64,000 nt of DNA from Legionella sp. (lineage in GTDB: Bacteria; Pseudomonadota; Gammaproteobacteria; Legionellales; Legionellaceae), in the NCBI GenBank assembly GCA_013911415.1, contig JACETI010000009.1:24133-88132 (forward strand), given 5' to 3'. The notes below the pieces were generated by a model that saw nothing but the letters and a program-made list of their open reading frames with translations, was not told the origin of the DNA and did not search any database. Positions 48,845 through 57,525 of the stretch are shown piece by piece (positions within the stretch are counted from its first letter, which is position 1; each line of letters begins with the position of its first letter). Made by a program: the position numbers and the translations under genes.

Positions 48845-49090
48845 ATGATCATGATTAAAATTTTAGCCATTGTTTTGGCGTGGGTGTTTTTTTATAAGCT
48901 ACTCCTATCTAAAAACAAAAGACTGCCTAAATTAAAGGCAACGCTCATTACGTTACTGTTCGCCTCAATCATATTGCAAGTCAGCATGCGCTTATATAGC
49001 AAAATGGATCAAGCGATCTTCCCTCCTACTCCTCATGCGCAGGACGTGCAAGAAACCCCAGTACACAACCCTCCCCCTAACCGGGGTTAG
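48845..49090 (+). CDS. Small membrane protein with two hydrophobic segments
   Basis: An 81-residue protein of unknown function. Residues about 4-20 and 31-49 are hydrophobic helices joined by a short basic loop (LSKNKRLPKLKA), giving a probable hairpin in the inner membrane. The tail is polar and Pro-rich (PHAQDVQETPVHNPPPNRG). AAGGAAA lies ten bases before the ATG. The terminator at 49076-49100 overlaps its stop codon. No family was recognised. Confidence 0.72.
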   Translation: MIMIKILAIVLAWVFFYKLLLSKNKRLPKLKATLITLLFASIILQVSMRLYSKMDQAIFPPTPHAQDVQETPVHNPPPNRG

Positions 49091-49100
49091 GTTGTTATTT
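49076..49100 (+). terminator. Intrinsic terminator overlapping the small membrane protein stop codon
   Basis: CCTAAC and GTTAGG pair around CGGG, directly followed by TTGTTATTT. This is one of the few hairpins here with a T-rich tail. Confidence 0.55.
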
Positions 49101-49274
49101 ATCTGGCTAAACACTCTACTGTGGCTACAGTAATTTCATAGAAAATTATTTAATCAATTCCACTTCCAATCTGTACAATTAATTATATTTTACATAAAAA
49201 TTACCTATTGTTTGCTAATTGCAATTCGATTTAATGGTACTATTAAAGCACAAATAATATATGGCAGTATCACA

Positions 49275-50384
49275 ATGTACGAATATAGCAAATTAGTAGC
49301 GCTTAATGCCTATCTCAACGACCAAAATAACCGGGATAAACAAAAAAAATTGATGCAAGCCTTGAACTTTCCCTTAACCTCTCACAGTATCAATGACAAA
49401 GAGCTTTTATTAGACAACATTGTCAATCATATTGAAAGTTCTAAAAAATCGACCGCCGCACTCTTTAAACAGGAATATCCAGAGAAAAAAGACTGCCCTA
49501 ACGAAGAAGACTACCCAGGCCCTTTTCAAAAGGGCAATTTTAGCGCTCTGTCAAAAACGTTGAATGGATACTTTAAGAACTGCAAAAATAAAGGAAAACT
49601 CTTCAAAGAGCAGCAATCACAAGAAGCGTTGTTCATAAGCATACTCGTTTCAATGCAAATAATAAAACGAGGCACCATGACGCTCTCAGACATTCCCACT
49701 ATAAATCCAGAAAAAAACATTTTTTTAACGTTTTATGCAAGGAAAATAATCACCGCTATTAGCGAACATCTTCGTAAAGAAAAGCTAGCCCAACCCTATA
49801 ACAGTTTTTATGCTTATGTAAGAGCCGTCTTCTGCGCAGGACTCGATAAAAAAGATGAACAGAGAGAAGTTGATCGCATCCACCAACTATTGATCAGATT
49901 ATTTAAAGGAACAGAAGGTTATAATTTATTGTTGAAAGATTTCTACTATCATTTAAATAACCTTATCGCTGGAAAAGGGTTTCTACCGACTTCTCAAAGA
50001 ATATCGACGGACAATAACGCTAGCCTCCCTTTGCAAGATGGTCATTTTCCTAAGGAAAGTTCCGAGTTAGGAGTGTTAGATCCTTGTCAAAATGCAGTCG
50101 GTTATTTTTTCAACTCACAGATTATAAACAAAAGACCTCCAACAAACGCGCATGATGTGGAAGATAATTATATCACTAAGAAGACACATGTTAATCCCGA
50201 ATCTGTTACAGCGCCAAGCACCCACGCTCCTGAAACTTCCTCGGAAATCAAACATTTCTTCCCTGCTTTTTTTCAGCCTACACCAGCGTTTCTATCATAC
50301 ATTGCGAAAAACAACTGTGCCACAGCAATGGATATGGATTTGGATCTTGTGGAAGATCTCAACAAGATGTTTGATAGAAAATAA
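49275..50384 (+). CDS. Lys/Asn-rich protein of unknown function; candidate effector
   Basis: No known domain was recognised. ATG at 49275 (MYEYSKLVALNAYLNDQNN) is preferred and gives 369 residues; a TTG at 49212 would add 21 residues with no clear ribosome site. Residues about 1-240 are helical and strongly charged. The rest is polar and probably flexible, with an Asn/Pro/His-rich stretch. It ends in the short acidic helix MDMDLDLVEDLNKMFDRK. Acidic C-terminal patches occur in many Dot/Icm substrates. There is no signal peptide, membrane segment or cysteine cluster. Its neighbour at 50541 is also unassigned. A very stable palindrome follows the gene. Confidence 0.8.
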   Translation: MYEYSKLVALNAYLNDQNNRDKQKKLMQALNFPLTSHSINDKELLLDNIVNHIESSKKSTAALFKQEYPEKKDCPNEEDYPGPFQKGNFSALSKTLNGYFKNCKNKGKLFKEQQSQEALFISILVSMQIIKRGTMTLSDIPTINPEKNIFLTFYARKIITAISEHLRKEKLAQPYNSFYAYVRAVFCAGLDKKDEQREVDRIHQLLIRLFKGTEGYNLLLKDFYYHLNNLIAGKGFLPTSQRISTDNNASLPLQDGHFPKESSELGVLDPCQNAVGYFFNSQIINKRPPTNAHDVEDNYITKKTHVNPESVTAPSTHAPETSSEIKHFFPAFFQPTPAFLSYIAKNNCATAMDMDLDLVEDLNKMFDRK

Positions 50385-50412
50385 GGTTTTTCAATCAGTT
50401 AGTTTTCATGCT

Positions 50413-50450
50413 TTTTTATCAAACGGATTATGTAATCCGTTTGATAAAAA
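50413..50450. terminator. 38-bp perfect palindrome (18-bp arms, 2-base centre)
   Basis: TTTTTATCAAACGGATTA pairs exactly with TAATCCGTTTGATAAAAA across a TG centre, 28 bp after the stop codon of the 49275 gene. The A/T ends give a U-tract within the stem for both strands, so a bidirectional terminator is the likeliest role. Confidence 0.65.
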
Positions 50451-50476
50451 GAATAATGTAAAATATTTGCATAAAA

Positions 50477-50505
50477 TTGCAATTTATTTGTAAATAATGT
50501 ATAAT
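50477..50505 (+). promoter_or_regulatory. Sigma-70 promoter for the 50541 gene
   Basis: TTGCAA and a perfect TATAAT are 17 bp apart. Transcription would start near 50512, about 29 bases before the ATG. Confidence 0.65.
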
Positions 50506-50540
50506 TATAACTCAATTTATACAGTTATATCTTTTATATT

Positions 50541-52298
50541 ATGCCGTCCAAATCTCACAAAGTTAAAAACTTCAAGAACGCAAAAAAGATTGAAGATACA
50601 CCAATAATCTCTGAACAACCCGCTGAAACTGCAAAAGTGTCCTCAGCTAGAACAAGAAATCCTTATATTTATGCGGCGATATTGAGCCTCATCGGTTTTG
50701 CTGGATGGTCGATATTCAAACTAAATCCGCATGATTTTGCTTTAAATCACTCCGATGAAAGTGATGTGGTAGTGCCTGAAATTAATGCAGTTCAGGATGT
50801 CTTATCTTCACTAACACAAACAGTAGATAATCAACTAGCGTCTACCGATCAGTTGCCAGTTAATACTACTACTTTGCCTGCCTCAGCAGCAGAGTCAGAC
50901 TTGCCTAAGCCAAAGATTCGTATTGATTCAAAACCTTTAAAGACTGAACAATCTAAAAAGAAAAATAAAACTTCGAAACCCGTAAAGGAAGTCAAAAAAG
51001 ACGATTCAATTAAAAAATTATCAACCATCCTTATTACTGACAAAGCTTCGGATGCGCTCGTCGAAAAGCAAAACAGCAAAAAAGACAGCGTTAAACAACC
51101 CAGCATAGTGAAAGAACCCGCTCAAAAAGAAATAGTAAAACCTTCAAAAACAGCTACTCCTAAGGTTAACAAAAAGTTACCTGTTATTAAAAAAGCACCT
51201 CAGATGCCAGATAACAACGCTTTGTTGCATGCCTCCATTCCTTTAGCTGAGCAACGCAAGTTAATGGTTTTATTAGGGAAGATTAAAGTGGACATGGGAC
51301 GTTTAGCTATTTTAAATAAACCGAACCTTTCACTTAGTTTTTCGAGTGATGGTCAAATAATTCCCTCTACATGTGTTCGTTCAACGTTTTTTGATAAAAA
51401 ATCTTGTAATAAGGAACAAGAAATATTAAAGAAATTTAATCTTTTTACGCACATGGATGCACTCAATGATTTCGACCGACAAGCGTTTAAGAAAAGTCGA
51501 GGTGCATCATCGCAAATTGAAAACGAACGTACTTTAGAAGTAGAACAAGCAATTGAACACTTAGTAGGTGATAAACCTCAGCTCCAACAAATATTAAGTA
51601 GCTTATATCGATATTATCTGGTCACCCAACAGCAAAGTGGTGGAGCAAATTGCTCAGAAATGACCTCATTAACGATAGGGCCACTTTTAAAATTTTTAAT
51701 GACGTCAGCTATAGATAATCTCACTATGGAAGTCATTACTTTAAATACCCCGGAAGAATCTGCTTCCACTTACGGAGAAGAAAAATACCCTTTCGGCACT
51801 CACGAAATGATTGTATTAAATCCACAAGCAGGACAAGCAAATAGCAACGATGATGAGATCATTCTTATAGAAACGGATAACATCGCGTCTTATTTCGAAG
51901 AACTGTCACCCAACGCGATGAGTATTGACCTTTATAATGCGTTACCTACCAAAAAATCTCCCGATGGTGTGATATCCGACGGAAAATACGTCGGTTTATT
52001 TCCGATCAACGATCCCGTTGGCCTGCTTCAGCGTGACGGTTGGGCTGCAGCTGGTAGCAGAGTTTCTAGGACAGTATTGAACATCAAATACTTACGACAG
52101 GGGTTGATTGACGCAGGTATATTCAACACCGATGGTACGTTTGAACCACAATACGATTCTTCAGCATTAAACTTGGTTGGTGCCTTTCTAAAGTCGCTCT
52201 TTGACGGGACGTCTGCGCAACCAACATCATCAGCAACGAATCAAGACAATTCGGACTGCGCCCTCGCGTTTGACGAAAGCGACGGTTATCGTTTGTAA
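50541..52298 (+). CDS. Membrane-anchored protein with Lys/Pro-rich linker and possible Cys/His catalytic domain
   Basis: A 585-residue protein of unknown function. A basic N-terminus precedes one hydrophobic helix at about 42-59. Residues about 120-220 form a low-complexity Lys/Pro/Ser/Thr linker (SKKKNKTSKPVKEVKKDD, KPSKTATPKVNKK). The C-terminal domain, about 235-560, appears folded. It contains GGANCSEMTSLTIGPLL (Cys371) and, 50 residues on, FGTHEMIVLNP (His421), then an acidic strand EIILIETDN (about 439-447). That Cys...His...Asp order is seen in papain-like and transglutaminase-like folds; the assignment is only a hypothesis. A good promoter lies upstream. Possible secreted or inner-membrane-tethered protein. 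Confidence 0.82.
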   Translation: MPSKSHKVKNFKNAKKIEDTPIISEQPAETAKVSSARTRNPYIYAAILSLIGFAGWSIFKLNPHDFALNHSDESDVVVPEINAVQDVLSSLTQTVDNQLASTDQLPVNTTTLPASAAESDLPKPKIRIDSKPLKTEQSKKKNKTSKPVKEVKKDDSIKKLSTILITDKASDALVEKQNSKKDSVKQPSIVKEPAQKEIVKPSKTATPKVNKKLPVIKKAPQMPDNNALLHASIPLAEQRKLMVLLGKIKVDMGRLAILNKPNLSLSFSSDGQIIPSTCVRSTFFDKKSCNKEQEILKKFNLFTHMDALNDFDRQAFKKSRGASSQIENERTLEVEQAIEHLVGDKPQLQQILSSLYRYYLVTQQQSGGANCSEMTSLTIGPLLKFLMTSAIDNLTMEVITLNTPEESASTYGEEKYPFGTHEMIVLNPQAGQANSNDDEIILIETDNIASYFEELSPNAMSIDLYNALPTKKSPDGVISDGKYVGLFPINDPVGLLQRDGWAAAGSRVSRTVLNIKYLRQGLIDAGIFNTDGTFEPQYDSSALNLVGAFLKSLFDGTSAQPTSSATNQDNSDCALAFDESDGYRL

Positions 52299-52300
52299 TG

Positions 52301-52324
52301 GTGGATGTAAGACCACGATTTTTT
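52301..52324 (+). terminator. Weak terminator after the 50541 gene
   Basis: GTGG and CCAC form a short stem, followed by GA and six T residues, just after the stop codon. Confidence 0.35.
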
Positions 52325-52387
52325 GATAAATGCTTCATTAATTATGAAGGGGGAAAGGGATTTCCTACTAATATTGGATATTGATTA

Positions 52388-52624
52388 TTAATGAGTCGTT
52401 TTTTTGAGGCTAAATAATAAATCGTTTATTTCTCGAACAAGTGAAAGGTCATCTGCATTTCCACCCATGTTTTCGGCAGTCGCTAATAATCTTAAATCGA
52501 TGTCATCTCGCCAATTTATCAATGCAACGATTTGCTCGGCCTTAGAAAGGCTTTCATCTTGCAGTACCAAGGCAGGGCATTCGTAATAGTTCGCTGGGTC
52601 TGCAATACGCTCTCCATGTGTCAT
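52388..52624 (-). CDS. Small conserved-type protein of unknown function
   Basis: A 78-residue acidic, helical protein. It has the look of a family of small gammaproteobacterial proteins: an N-terminal DPxxYYxxPxxVL-like segment (DPANYYECPALVLQDESLSKAEQ) and a central W-x2-D (NWRDDIDLRLLATAENMGG). It ends in a leucine helix (REINDLLFSL). Function is unknown in that family. GGAGAAGGAC lies directly before the ATG, and a CTGC-CTTT-GCAG hairpin lies just upstream of the ribosome site. It is transcribed alone, between an accessory gene and the pilus cluster. Confidence 0.78.
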   Translation of the reverse strand: MTHGERIADPANYYECPALVLQDESLSKAEQIVALINWRDDIDLRLLATAENMGGNADDLSLVREINDLLFSLKKTTH

Positions 52625-52651
52625 GTCCTTCTCCTATCTGCAAAGGCAGCT
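52625..52651 (-). repeat. 27-nt leader element, copy 1
   Basis: Read leftward, AGCTGCCTTTGCAGATAGGA then GAAGGAC forms the leader and ribosome site of the 78-residue gene. It matches 59854-59879 at all but two positions and one indel. In this copy CTGC and GCAG can pair around CTTT. Confidence 0.6.
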
Positions 52652-52767
52652 AAGTACATTTATATGCATCTATATTTATATTTTAGCATACCGAAGTTGA
52701 TTTACTCTGTTTAATACAGCATGTATGATCTGCTTTCTTCCAACCTTAGCCTTTAACCTGCAAATTC

Positions 52768-54024
52768 ATGGAACAGTTACAATCAGTGGGTGCGCTCGCA
52801 TTTCACGAACGGACGAAGGACAAAGTACGTCCAGATTTAAGCTCAGACACACCATCCGTTATTCCATGGCTGGATAAAATCCTCGAAAATGCAATTCAAG
52901 CTGGGGCATCAGATATACATTTTGAACCTTACGAAAATAAGTTTAGAGTGCGCTACCGCTTGGACGGTGTGCTTTTCGAAATAGCCAATCCTCCTTTGCA
53001 GTTAGCAGTTCGGGTCACGGCGCGACTTAAAGTCTTGGCTAACCTTGATACCGCTGAACGTCGACTTCCTCAAGACGGCCGCTTTCATTGGGAGACATCC
53101 CAAAACAATCGGGTTGATTTACGGTTGAATAGCTGTCCAACGATGCATGGGGAAAAAATAGTCATTCGAGTACTCGACCCTCACAAAACCCAACTGATGA
53201 TAGCTGATCTTGGTTTTGATAGCGAACAAACAGAACATTTTCTAAACGCAATAAAAAAACCGCAAGGCATGATCCTTATCACCGGCCCGACCGGTAGTGG
53301 AAAAACAAGCTCACTTTACACGGCATTACGCCATTTAAATATCATCGAAAAGAACGTTGTCACCGTGGAAAACCCCATTGAAATCAAACTCGATGGAATC
53401 AATCAAGTTCAAATAAACCCAGGCATCGACCTCACTTTTGCAAAAGCTTTACGTGCAATTTTGAGACAAGATCCCGATGTAATTATGATTGGGGAAATTA
53501 GGGATCGAGAAACTGCCGAAATCGCTTTACAAGCTGCTCAAACCGGCCACCTCGTTTTCTCGACACTGCATACTAACAGTGCCTCAGAAACGTTTCTTCG
53601 TTTGCAGATGATGGGTGTTGAACCACACTACCTCGTCAATTCTATCCATTTGATTATTGCCCAGCGCTTAATTCGGCGCCTCTGCCCAAAGTGTAAAGTG
53701 AAGGAAAAGGAGGCAGCTCTTCTTTCATCATCAAGTGCATTGAAAAAGCTTGGTTTTTCTTTGAACAAACTAACAACTCTGTCGCTGTATCGCGCACAAG
53801 GATGTAAAGATTGCAATCAAGGTTACCTGGGCAGAATCGGCCTTTTTGAGATGATGCTTATTTCATCAGCCTTGCAACGTTTACTAACAAAGCAGAAAGA
53901 TGCGCAGGATTTACTCAAACAGGCGCAATCAGAAGGCATGGTTACTTTATCGCAAATGGCCTTTCGTCAACTCGCTGCGGGCGTTACAACCCTTGAAGAG
54001 GTACAACGTGTTCTCTCGTTCTAA
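52768..54024 (+). CDS. pilB: Type IV pilus assembly ATPase PilB, lacking the N-terminal domain
   Basis: PilB is the hexameric motor that drives pilus extension at the inner membrane. The ATPase core is complete. SDIHFEPYENKFRVRYRLDG begins the N2 domain (about 48), and Walker A GPTGSGKT sits at 173-180. The Asp-box region is VENPIEIKLDG and Walker B is DPDVIMIGEIRD (235-246). The His box is HLVFSTLHTN (261-270), and the zinc cysteines are CPKCK and CKDC. At 418 residues it lacks the roughly 150-residue N1 domain of normal PilB (about 570). An in-frame stop at 52747-52749 excludes a longer form here. pilC overlaps its end. Confidence 0.92.
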   Translation: MEQLQSVGALAFHERTKDKVRPDLSSDTPSVIPWLDKILENAIQAGASDIHFEPYENKFRVRYRLDGVLFEIANPPLQLAVRVTARLKVLANLDTAERRLPQDGRFHWETSQNNRVDLRLNSCPTMHGEKIVIRVLDPHKTQLMIADLGFDSEQTEHFLNAIKKPQGMILITGPTGSGKTSSLYTALRHLNIIEKNVVTVENPIEIKLDGINQVQINPGIDLTFAKALRAILRQDPDVIMIGEIRDRETAEIALQAAQTGHLVFSTLHTNSASETFLRLQMMGVEPHYLVNSIHLIIAQRLIRRLCPKCKVKEKEAALLSSSSALKKLGFSLNKLTTLSLYRAQGCKDCNQGYLGRIGLFEMMLISSALQRLLTKQKDAQDLLKQAQSEGMVTLSQMAFRQLAAGVTTLEEVQRVLSF

Positions 54025-55297
54025 TCCCCGTCGTCTATCATTGATTGAATCAGCTATAGATCATAAAAGCATTTATGATTGGGAGGGTATCAATGCAGAC
54101 GGTGAATTGATTAAAGGCAATGTTTGTGCAACATCTCCATCCGTGGCAGAGGCCGAACTGATTCAAAAAGGCATCCAACTAGAGCGCATACATCTCGCTA
54201 AAAAGAAAACGTTTCTGTTTAACAAACGTCCTTCAATTTTTGCGGGTCTTTCCCACAAGCAGCGGTTAACGCAACATGAACTAATGTTGTTTCATCGCAA
54301 TTTAGCTATGTTATTAAAAGCAGGCCTGCCCCTGACTCGTTCACTGACAATGCTTAGAGATACGACGACTAAGATCAAACTTACTGAGTTAATTGTGAGC
54401 TTACACAATCAAGTAATAGAAGGGATGAGTTTAAGGGAAAGCATGCAAAAACACGCGAATCACTTTAGTGCTTTCCATTGTAGTCTAGTTCATGTCGGTG
54501 AGCGCACCGGCAGGCTCGTAGAAATGCTTGAACAAATTGCTAACCACCAATCTAGTCAAGAAAAACAAAAACAGGAGATTAAAAAGGCATTACGATACCC
54601 AACCACCGTTTTATTCATGGCTTTTTTTATTACCTTTATTCTTCTAAGCTTTGTTTTCCCCAAGTTCATCCCTTTTTTTAAGAACTTTAATGCCGAACTT
54701 CCTTACTTAACAAAGTGCTTATTGGTCGTGTCAAAAAATATTGGTCAATGGAGTGCTGTGCTTTTTGTACTCATCGGGGGATTAGTATATGGCGTTAAAA
54801 AAGCTTATAAAAATAATACAAATTATCAGGCTTGGTGTGACAAAAAAATACTCGAAATTCCGCTGTTAGGCAATTTCTTAAACAAATGCTTTGCCGCACG
54901 CTTCACCAGAACCCTTGCAACAGGCCTTGAATCTGGCTTACCAATTTTAGAGGCGGTTGATATTGCCGTCGATCTCATTCAAAACCGTTATTATAAAGAC
55001 GCTTTATCGCGCTTAAAAGATGCCATTACCCATGGTCAATCTTTACAGCAGGCAATAAAACACACCCCCCTCTTTTCGCCCACGATCACTCAAATGCTTT
55101 TTGTTGGTGAAGAATCCAGCATGCTTCACCAGATGTTGTATCATATTGCGAACGAGTACGAAAAGGAACTCGAGCAACGTATACTCACTTTTAATACCTT
55201 GCTCGAACCCATCCTAATGATTTTTTTAGGAGTAATAATGGGCGGTTTAATTTTAGCGCTTTATCTACCCATCTTTAAACTCAGTACTTTGTTTTAA
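54008..55297 (+). CDS. pilC: Type IV pilus inner-membrane platform protein PilC
   Basis: PilC is the inner-membrane platform on which PilB acts. The GTG at 54008, preceded by GAAGAGG, gives 429 residues and the typical opening YDWEGINADGELIKG. An ATG far upstream inside pilB would add residues unlike any PilC. Two GspF domains are visible, each with the ARxLxxLLxAGLPLxxxL-type helix: FHRNLAMLLKAGLPLTRSLTML (about 95) and FTRTLATGLESGLPILEAVDIA (about 300). VGERTGRLVEMLEQIA and VGEESSMLHQMLYHIA match the paired GE motifs. Three membrane helices follow the family pattern. It overlaps pilB by 17 bp. Confidence 0.94.
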   Translation: MFSRSNPRRLSLIESAIDHKSIYDWEGINADGELIKGNVCATSPSVAEAELIQKGIQLERIHLAKKKTFLFNKRPSIFAGLSHKQRLTQHELMLFHRNLAMLLKAGLPLTRSLTMLRDTTTKIKLTELIVSLHNQVIEGMSLRESMQKHANHFSAFHCSLVHVGERTGRLVEMLEQIANHQSSQEKQKQEIKKALRYPTTVLFMAFFITFILLSFVFPKFIPFFKNFNAELPYLTKCLLVVSKNIGQWSAVLFVLIGGLVYGVKKAYKNNTNYQAWCDKKILEIPLLGNFLNKCFAARFTRTLATGLESGLPILEAVDIAVDLIQNRYYKDALSRLKDAITHGQSLQQAIKHTPLFSPTITQMLFVGEESSMLHQMLYHIANEYEKELEQRILTFNTLLEPILMIFLGVIMGGLILALYLPIFKLSTLF

Positions 55298-55340
55298 TGT
55301 TGATTCAATCTAAACACTCAGTTGAAATAGAGAAATCCTT

Positions 55341-56165
55341 ATGACTACCCTATCTTTCATTTATTTCTACACCTTATGGGGCTTGTTGGGCTTAGCCATT
55401 GGCAGCTTTTTAAATGTTGTTATTTATCGTCTTCCCAAAATGCTGCAAGAAGATTGGGCGCATAATTGCGGCTCGTCTTCGCCCACTCTTAGCTTATTAT
55501 TCCCACGCTCCTTTTGTCCCCGCTGTAAAACAGCGATTAAAGCGTCTCAAAATATTCCTCTACTTAGTTACTTTTTACTCCAAAAACGTTGTTACGGTTG
55601 TCATCAACCGATTTCTGGCCGTTATCCGCTCGTAGAACTTATTACGGGTCTCTTCACACTGTTTACCATTGCTTTCTTTGGTTTCAGCATCCATACCCTC
55701 TTCACGCTGCTATTTATTTGGTGTGCTATCGCCCTGCTTTTTATCGATTTAGAAACCCAACTTCTACCCGATAGCCTCACTTTAGGATTACTCTGGCTGG
55801 GTTTACTCGCAAATACTGACTCTGCCTCAGCCTTTACTGCTCTACCCAATGCGGTGTTTGGGGCCGCAGGTGGTTACCTTTCTCTATGGCTCTTTACGCA
55901 ATTATTTTATCTCTTGCGAGGAAAAATAGGCATGGGTCAGGGGGATTTTAAATTGTTTGCCGCTTTGGGTGCTTGGTTCGGTTGGCAAACGCTTCCTTTT
56001 ATTCTTTTTACAGCTTCACTGACAGGCGCGATCACTGGCATGCTTTATTTAAAATGGCAGAAAAAAGATAAAGATACTCCTATTGCTTTTGGTCCATTCC
56101 TAGTAATCTCAGGAATCTACTGTCTTTTTTTTCCAAACCCAGCAATTTTGCCTCTCATTTTTTAA
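55341..56165 (+). CDS. pilD: Type IV prepilin peptidase/N-methyltransferase PilD
   Basis: PilD cleaves prepilin leaders after Gly and methylates the new N-terminus. The 274-residue polytopic protein has the N-terminal GSFLNVVIYRLPKML motif. Two zinc CxxC pairs occur in the methyltransferase loop (CPRCK and CYGCH). The two catalytic aspartates are in FIDLETQLLPDSLTL and GMGQGDFKLFAALGAWFG. All are intact. It completes pilB-pilC-pilD and would process the pilin at 25362. In Legionella PilD also serves type II secretion. Confidence 0.96.
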   Translation: MTTLSFIYFYTLWGLLGLAIGSFLNVVIYRLPKMLQEDWAHNCGSSSPTLSLLFPRSFCPRCKTAIKASQNIPLLSYFLLQKRCYGCHQPISGRYPLVELITGLFTLFTIAFFGFSIHTLFTLLFIWCAIALLFIDLETQLLPDSLTLGLLWLGLLANTDSASAFTALPNAVFGAAGGYLSLWLFTQLFYLLRGKIGMGQGDFKLFAALGAWFGWQTLPFILFTASLTGAITGMLYLKWQKKDKDTPIAFGPFLVISGIYCLFFPNPAILPLIF

Positions 56166-56241
56166 GCATGAATTTGTCTCAATATTCATTATTTTCGCCT
56201 TATTGTTGAATTTTTTTTCATATTCCGGTAAACTATGAACC

Positions 56242-57474
56242 ATGAAAATGAAACGATCTTACCTCCTAATCAGTACGCTTGTTGTTCTATCAATCGTTTT
56301 AGGTTTAGGAATACATTACCGTTATCGACAGCAAGATAGCCTCATTTTAAAGCCTATCGCTTTTAAACAGTTGCCTGGCTGGACTACTGACGATTCGAAT
56401 ATTCAGCAATCTCTATCGGCCTTTCAAATCTCCTGTAAGGCGTTTTTAAATGCCTCTCCAGAGAAATCTGTAGGAAGCGGTTACTTATCGTTGACTGCTG
56501 AGGACTGGCAACCTATTTGCCGTGCTGCACTCAAAATTTCAGTAACCGATAGTATTGAAGCAAAAGCATTTTTTCAGCAATGGTTCACCCCTCTTTCTTT
56601 CCAGCGCCAGGGCTCCTCCCTAAAAGGGTTATTTACCGGTTATTATGTTCCGGTTCTTAAAGGTAGTCTGATTAAAACACCGACTTACAATGTGCCCATT
56701 TACGGACTTCCTGCAGATTTAATTTCTGTCAACCTTGAACACTTTATTCCTTCTTTGAAGGGTAAAAAGTTAGTTGGCCGCTTAAGTGCGAATCGCATGG
56801 TTCCTTATTATTCACGTCAACAAATTAATCAAGGTGCTCTGGAAGAAAAAGCGCCCGTTATAGCGTGGATAGAAAGTCCTATCGATCGTGTCTTTCTTGA
56901 AATCCAAGGTTCAGGGATTATCCAGTTAGCCGATGGGCAAGAACTTAACGTCGGCTACGCAGGCGAAAATGGATTACCTTATACTTCCATCGCTAAGGTT
57001 CTTATCGAACGTGGCATCCTTACAAAGGATAAGGCCTCGATGCAAGCTATCAAACACTACTTAGCCTCGAACCCAACAGAAATTGATGCTGTTTTAAATG
57101 AAAATAAATCCTTTGTTTTTTTCAATCTGCAGAATCAAAAAGCCGCATTAGGCACACAAGGTGTCCCTTTAACAGCCGGTTATTCACTTGCGGTAGATCG
57201 CCGATGGATTCCCATAGGCGCACCCCTTTGGTTAAACACCACCGTTCCTGACAATCATAAAGATGATGGTCAATCTTTAAAGCGTTTAATGATTGCTCAA
57301 GACACTGGCGGAGCCATTAGAGGTGTGATCCGTGGTGATGTTTTTTGGGGTTCTGGTGAAATTGCCACCCACATGGCAGGGCACATGAAGAATCCAGGTA
57401 ACTATTGGCTCTTACTCCCCAAACCAGTGGTAGCCAGGCTTACTCAGCAGCATCTTGTTTTTCAAGATCGCTAG
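56242..57474 (+). CDS. mltA: Membrane-bound lytic murein transglycosylase A
   Basis: MltA cuts peptidoglycan glycan strands to 1,6-anhydro products. The 410-residue protein has MltA-type motifs: KGLFTGYYVPVLKGS, LVGRLSANRMVPYYSRQQI, AWIESPIDRVFLEIQGSG and VGYAGENGLPYTSIAK. The 3D domain ends in QDTGGAIRGVIRGDVFWG, with the catalytic Asp in the last part. Instead of the lipobox of E. coli MltA there is an uncleaved-looking hydrophobic segment (residues about 6-25), so it is probably anchored in the inner membrane or exported by that helix. It is transcribed from the pil side and converges with the next gene. Confidence 0.94.
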   Translation: MKMKRSYLLISTLVVLSIVLGLGIHYRYRQQDSLILKPIAFKQLPGWTTDDSNIQQSLSAFQISCKAFLNASPEKSVGSGYLSLTAEDWQPICRAALKISVTDSIEAKAFFQQWFTPLSFQRQGSSLKGLFTGYYVPVLKGSLIKTPTYNVPIYGLPADLISVNLEHFIPSLKGKKLVGRLSANRMVPYYSRQQINQGALEEKAPVIAWIESPIDRVFLEIQGSGIIQLADGQELNVGYAGENGLPYTSIAKVLIERGILTKDKASMQAIKHYLASNPTEIDAVLNENKSFVFFNLQNQKAALGTQGVPLTAGYSLAVDRRWIPIGAPLWLNTTVPDNHKDDGQSLKRLMIAQDTGGAIRGVIRGDVFWGSGEIATHMAGHMKNPGNYWLLLPKPVVARLTQQHLVFQDR

Positions 57475-57525
57475 TAACATTTGCAACTTGCACAAGCTAC
57501 ATCATACGTCATTGGTTTTTTGCGA

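Noticed and set aside
53900-54007. Longer pilC start inside pilB
   Set aside because: The extra 36 residues are unlike any PilC, whereas GTG at 54008 has a ribosome site and gives the family opening.
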